DNA of 64,000 bases from Bradysia coprophila (Eukaryota > Arthropoda > Insecta > Diptera > Sciaridae). The DNA lies in assembly GCF_014529535.1 (NCBI RefSeq), contig NW_023503616.1, positions 6,248,584 to 6,312,583 on the forward strand, written 5' to 3'. This document shows, in pieces, positions 60,550 to 64,000 of this stretch (positions are counted from its first letter, which is position 1; the number at the start of each line of letters is the position of its first letter). A program made the position numbers and the translations under genes. The notes beneath the pieces are model-generated. The model was not told the origin of the DNA, did no database searches, and was given only the letters and a program-made list of their open reading frames with translations.

Positions 60550-62912
60550 ATGAAAATGGATTTATTTGCTGTCACCAGGTAAGTACAACAGTCAAAACAT
60601 ACCGATCTATTGAAGAAATTATCAGCCATAACAATCAACAACAGATACGATGATCAACGGGACACAAACGATCCAGATCGAGAGAATCAAATTTTGGCAA
60701 ATCTACAGAAAAACATTGCAAAGAATCGGAAAAAATTGTTGAAGAAGTCAAAGCAATTGGAACATAAAGTTGAAACTGTTGCTGTACCAGGGGCTGAAAA
60801 TGAAGACCAAATTATCGATGAAGTCGAAATGGAGCCAGCTGAGGAAGCAATGGAAGTGGACGTACCAGAGCCGACTGGAATGCCCAAAGATACATTCGTA
60901 GTTCTCGGAAATGACAAGTTCGAAATGGCTGCAAAAGTTGATATGATGCTACCTCCCTGGCTAGCACATCCGACAATCATATCTACCGACTTATCCACAG
61001 ATTCAGCAGCTGAAATTGCCGATCTTTCATACGTCAACAGCGACATCAAAGAGGCGTTGACAAAAATGGGAATGACGAAACTTTTTCCTGTACAAAGTGC
61101 GGTGATACCGTGGATATTGAGTGTTAATAAAACGCCGACTCCTTTTCGTCCTCGTGATATATGCGTATCGGCACCTACCGGTTCCGGTAAAACCCTGGCC
61201 TATGCCATTCCAATCGTGCAAATGTTATTGAATCGTGTCGAAAGAAAGGTGAGAGCTTTGGTCGTGCTTCCAGTCAATGAATTGGCCGTTCAAGTTTTGA
61301 AAGTGTTTAAGAAACTGTGTGAGAACACACGTTTGTCGTGTGTCCTTTTGACCAAATTCGTACCGTTCGAAACGGAACAATTTTCACTCGTCGTTCAATG
61401 CGATGACGAATATTACTCCAAAGCTGACATAGTCATTGCTACCACAGGTCGACTTGTAGAACACATTCATTCTACGAAAGGTTTCTCATTGAAACATTTG
61501 AAGTTTCTGGTGATGGATGAAGCGGACCGTATTATGGAGCAAATTCACAATAATTGGTTGTATCATCTCGATCGTCACGTCAAAGAGGAATCGGACAGTA
61601 TCCTATCGGGGCAATCGTTTCAGTTGTGTTATAGAGACTTGTGCAACGTAGCCATGAAACAGCCACAAAAAATGCTCTTTTCAGCGACACTTAGCCAGGA
61701 TCCGGAAAAACTGCAGGACCTTCGATTGTTCCAGCCGAAATTGTTCACATCGATTGTTGGAAATTTGGTTTCAATGAATGACAATATTGCGAAGGGAGCA
61801 CACGTTCGAGGTGACTTTGTTGGAAAGTTCACGACACCGGCTGAACTCACTGAAAACTACTGCATTACCGAAGAGAAGTTGAAGCCGCTTACATTGTATT
61901 CGTTGATCAAAGAGAACAATTGGAATCGGTTCTTATGCTTTACCAATAGTGGAGACACCGCACACAGGTGAAAATTTAAATTCTCTCTTTTGAAGGATGA
62001 TATTTTAACATCAATTTCACAGGCTTTCATTTTTCCTGCAAGAGTTGTTCGGCACCGAAATGAAGATTGAAGAATTATCGTCAGGACTTCCACCAAATGT
62101 TCGAAAATCCGTTCTGGAGAAATTCAAAGTGTCTAAAGTAAATGGTCTCATTTGTTCCGATTCACTGGCTAGAGGCATTGATATTGAAGGCGTCGACATT
62201 GTCATTTCGTACAACGTTCCTCGTCACATCAAAACATACATTCATCGTATTGGACGAACAGGTAAGGGAACGACTTATAATCGAATCGTCATGAGAAATT
62301 CAATTTGTAAATTTTACAGCTCGAGCTGGAAGAAGCGGTTTAGCCATAACTCTAACAACAAACGATGAGTTGAAAACCCTTAATGTGAGTGAATTTCAAA
62401 TTCATTTTTTGTCTCTGCATTCGTTGTCGACTAGCCATTCGTCACTAACATATCCCTCTTGTTCGCCAGAAAATCATCAAAGAAGCTGGAAAGCCTGACC
62501 TTGACGAAATTAAAGTCACCAGCAACATTGAGGAAATGTCGGTTAAAGAGTTCAAGACAGTTGTCCAGAAACTTCAGACGTCGTTGAAACGTGAAAAACA
62601 GCTGCACACGCTGAAGGCCATCAATGAGAAAAACAAAGCGGTAAGCTTTCAATGATACTTTGAATTGATCTCCGCAGCAACTAATACAATTGTCTTTAGA
62701 GACCGACTGGCAGTGCTGGATTGTTGGGACAATTGCAATCGCAGCTTATCACCACTAATCAGACCAATGTGCATAACAGCCAAAACCTACCGGAGAGTTG
62801 GAAAGTGGAAAATCAGTTAACTAGGAATGCAAAGAAGGAGAAGAAATTCAATGCGAAAAGAAAACGAAATCAGAAGAAAAACATGTCGAATGGTGCTTCA
62901 TCAACTGCATGA
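60550..62912 (+). CDS. DDX51: ATP-dependent RNA helicase DDX51 (Dbp73D)
   Basis: Six exons (60550-60578, 60645-61967, 62023-62261, 62320-62384, 62470-62640, 62700-62912) give 679 residues (human DDX51 666). It is a nucleolar DEAD-box helicase needed for late 28S rRNA 3'-end maturation. The small first exon is fixed by homology: MDLFAVTR joins YDDQRD, matching the M-(D/E)-L-F start of the family. Motifs: Q region with [25 protein letters not shown], Ia VLPVNELAV, Ib [44 protein letters not shown] and [15 protein letters not shown]. Motif Ib reads TTGRL in place of TPGRL. The C-terminal tail is Lys-rich. Confidence 0.96.
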
Positions 62913-63109
62913 AAATGCGGTGAAATTTGTTAATAAAGGAAAATCGTAAGATGCTAAGAAATTTTATTTGTAATGGCAATGACAAAGAAATGAAGTAAAA
63001 AACTTGAAATTAATCTATGAAAACACTTATAAATCAAAATGAAGTAATAGATCCGATAGTAAAACTCGGCGTGAAAGTTTAAAATTTTGATCGATTTTCG
63101 TTATCCTCA
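62913..63109. other. Convergent spacer, DDX51 and kinase gene
   Basis: This 197-bp spacer holds the 3' ends. AATAAA near 62931 (GTTAATAAAGG) is the likely DDX51 poly(A) signal. Confidence 0.6.
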
Positions 63110-64000
63110 TTAATAATCTTCCTCTTCAACGCTAGAGTCTGCATTGTTCAAAACTTTTCGAGCCCAGTAATCATTGAAACCCCTTATAGCTGCATCATAG
63201 TGAACCTTAATGATGTCCTCGATTTTTAAGTCTCCTTCGTGACAACGATAAGCCGGATCGACTTCGAGCATTTCCAATATGATCGACTGTAGTTTGTTGG
63301 AATAAATATTTGGTATGTGTGGCAGTGCCGTTCCAGGTTCCTAGAAGAAGACTCGTTTGAATGTACATAAAATATCTCAGTAAACTGTGGTAACTACCTT
63401 ATCCAAAAATGGATGCCAAAATGTGCACATTTCATACAATATCACGCCGAGTGGCCAAAAATCAACCGATTTATCATATTCTCTCCGTTCCAAAAGCTCT
63501 GGAGCCGCATAACATTTGGCGTCGAATTGCGATGCATACAGTGTCGCATACCCACTGACATCTATATATTTTGCCATCCCAAAGTCTGTGAGTTTCAAGC
63601 GATCATTGGAGTCGATGACGATATTATCAGGCTTCAAATCGCGACGAACAAAACTATGGTGATGTAAGTACTCCAGGCCTAGCAGTACATCGGCAGTCAT
63701 TTTTCCGATGTCTGTCTCTGTCCAAGTGTTCTGAGAGTCAATCCGATCATCCATTCTTCTTTCTAAGGTACCATTTGGAGCATACTCCAGGACAAAGTTG
63801 AAGTACCTTTGCAATTCGAAATATCCGGAGTACTGAATGAGGTATGGATGAAGTATTTTTTTGAAATTTTGATACTCATTTCGAAACTACGAACAGACCA
63901 GACAGAAACGATAAAACGTCTATCGGAAAAATGAATAATTTAAAGGAATTCACGTCGTAAGTCTTACGATGTAAGCTTCTCCAGTATCTCTTAGAACTTT
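63110..64000 (-). CDS. Serine/threonine protein kinase (partial, runs off the edge)
   Basis: Three exons are visible on the minus strand (from beyond 64000 to 63968, then 63398-63886 and 63110-63340); the N terminus lies outside the window. The kinase core is clear: KVLRDTGEAYI (beta-3 lysine region), YFNFVLEYAPNGTLERRM, RRDLKPDNIVID, LTDFGMAKYI, CYAAPELLERREYDKSVDFW and LGVILYEMCTFWHPFLDK. The HRD motif reads RRD, but Asp, DFG and APE are kept, so activity is likely. After the kinase domain comes a short acidic C terminus (SSVEEEDY). The family cannot be assigned from this part. It converges on DDX51. Confidence 0.88.

Overview
The window is a gene-dense stretch of an arthropod nuclear genome, most likely a dipteran insect; a nematoceran such as a fungus gnat is my guess, not something the sequence proves. 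The signs are very short introns (mostly 55-70 nt) with standard GT/AG sites, AT-rich spacers full of short inverted-repeat elements and simple arrays, and single-copy genes whose lengths match animal orthologues closely. I rebuilt exon structures by hand, joining exons only where splice sites, phase and protein similarity agreed.

Bases 1-10,000 are repeat-rich: nested foldback hairpins (5-487), a 552-bp near-perfect palindrome (1409-1960), an 18-bp minisatellite (about 2936-3705), an 8-bp array (4359-4462) and 144-bp tandem repeats (about 5030-5440). Inside this region lies a two-exon gene for a secreted protein with three 49-residue repeats (6159-6826). Around it are duplicated gene fragments, a displaced piece of UBA2 (7645-7787) and a LINE-like fragment (9612-9896).

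Bases 10,349-24,120 hold UBA2 (SUMO E1 subunit), a three-exon GH16 beta-glucanase with a ricin-type lectin tail whose architecture looks bacterial, DCAF11 on the minus strand, and a small unassigned ORF. Bases 24,541-30,165 hold PAS-domain kinase PASK with two possible 3' ends. UFC1 (minus) and PINX1 (plus) follow as a divergent pair, then WRN-type exonuclease and LIPT2, only 43 bp apart on the same strand. IPO4 (minus, 15 exons) fills 38,523-45,143. ODR4 (minus) and the acetyl-CoA transporter SLC33A1 (plus) form another divergent pair. DONSON (plus) and RPB6 (minus) converge with 99 bp between them, and DDX51 (plus) converges on a Ser/Thr kinase gene (minus) that runs off the right edge.

Most genes are housekeeping: ubiquitin-like conjugation (UBA2, UFC1, DCAF11), replication and repair (DONSON, WRN exonuclease), ribosome and telomere biology (DDX51, PINX1), transcription (RPB6), nuclear import (IPO4), lipoylation (LIPT2), and ER/Golgi membrane functions (ODR4, SLC33A1). 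I see no functional clustering beyond compact packing. The unusual items are the secreted repeat protein, the bacterial-style glucanase, and three non-autonomous elements with exact 8-bp target duplications that all carry internal tandem arrays. I found no CRISPR array, tRNA or rRNA gene.
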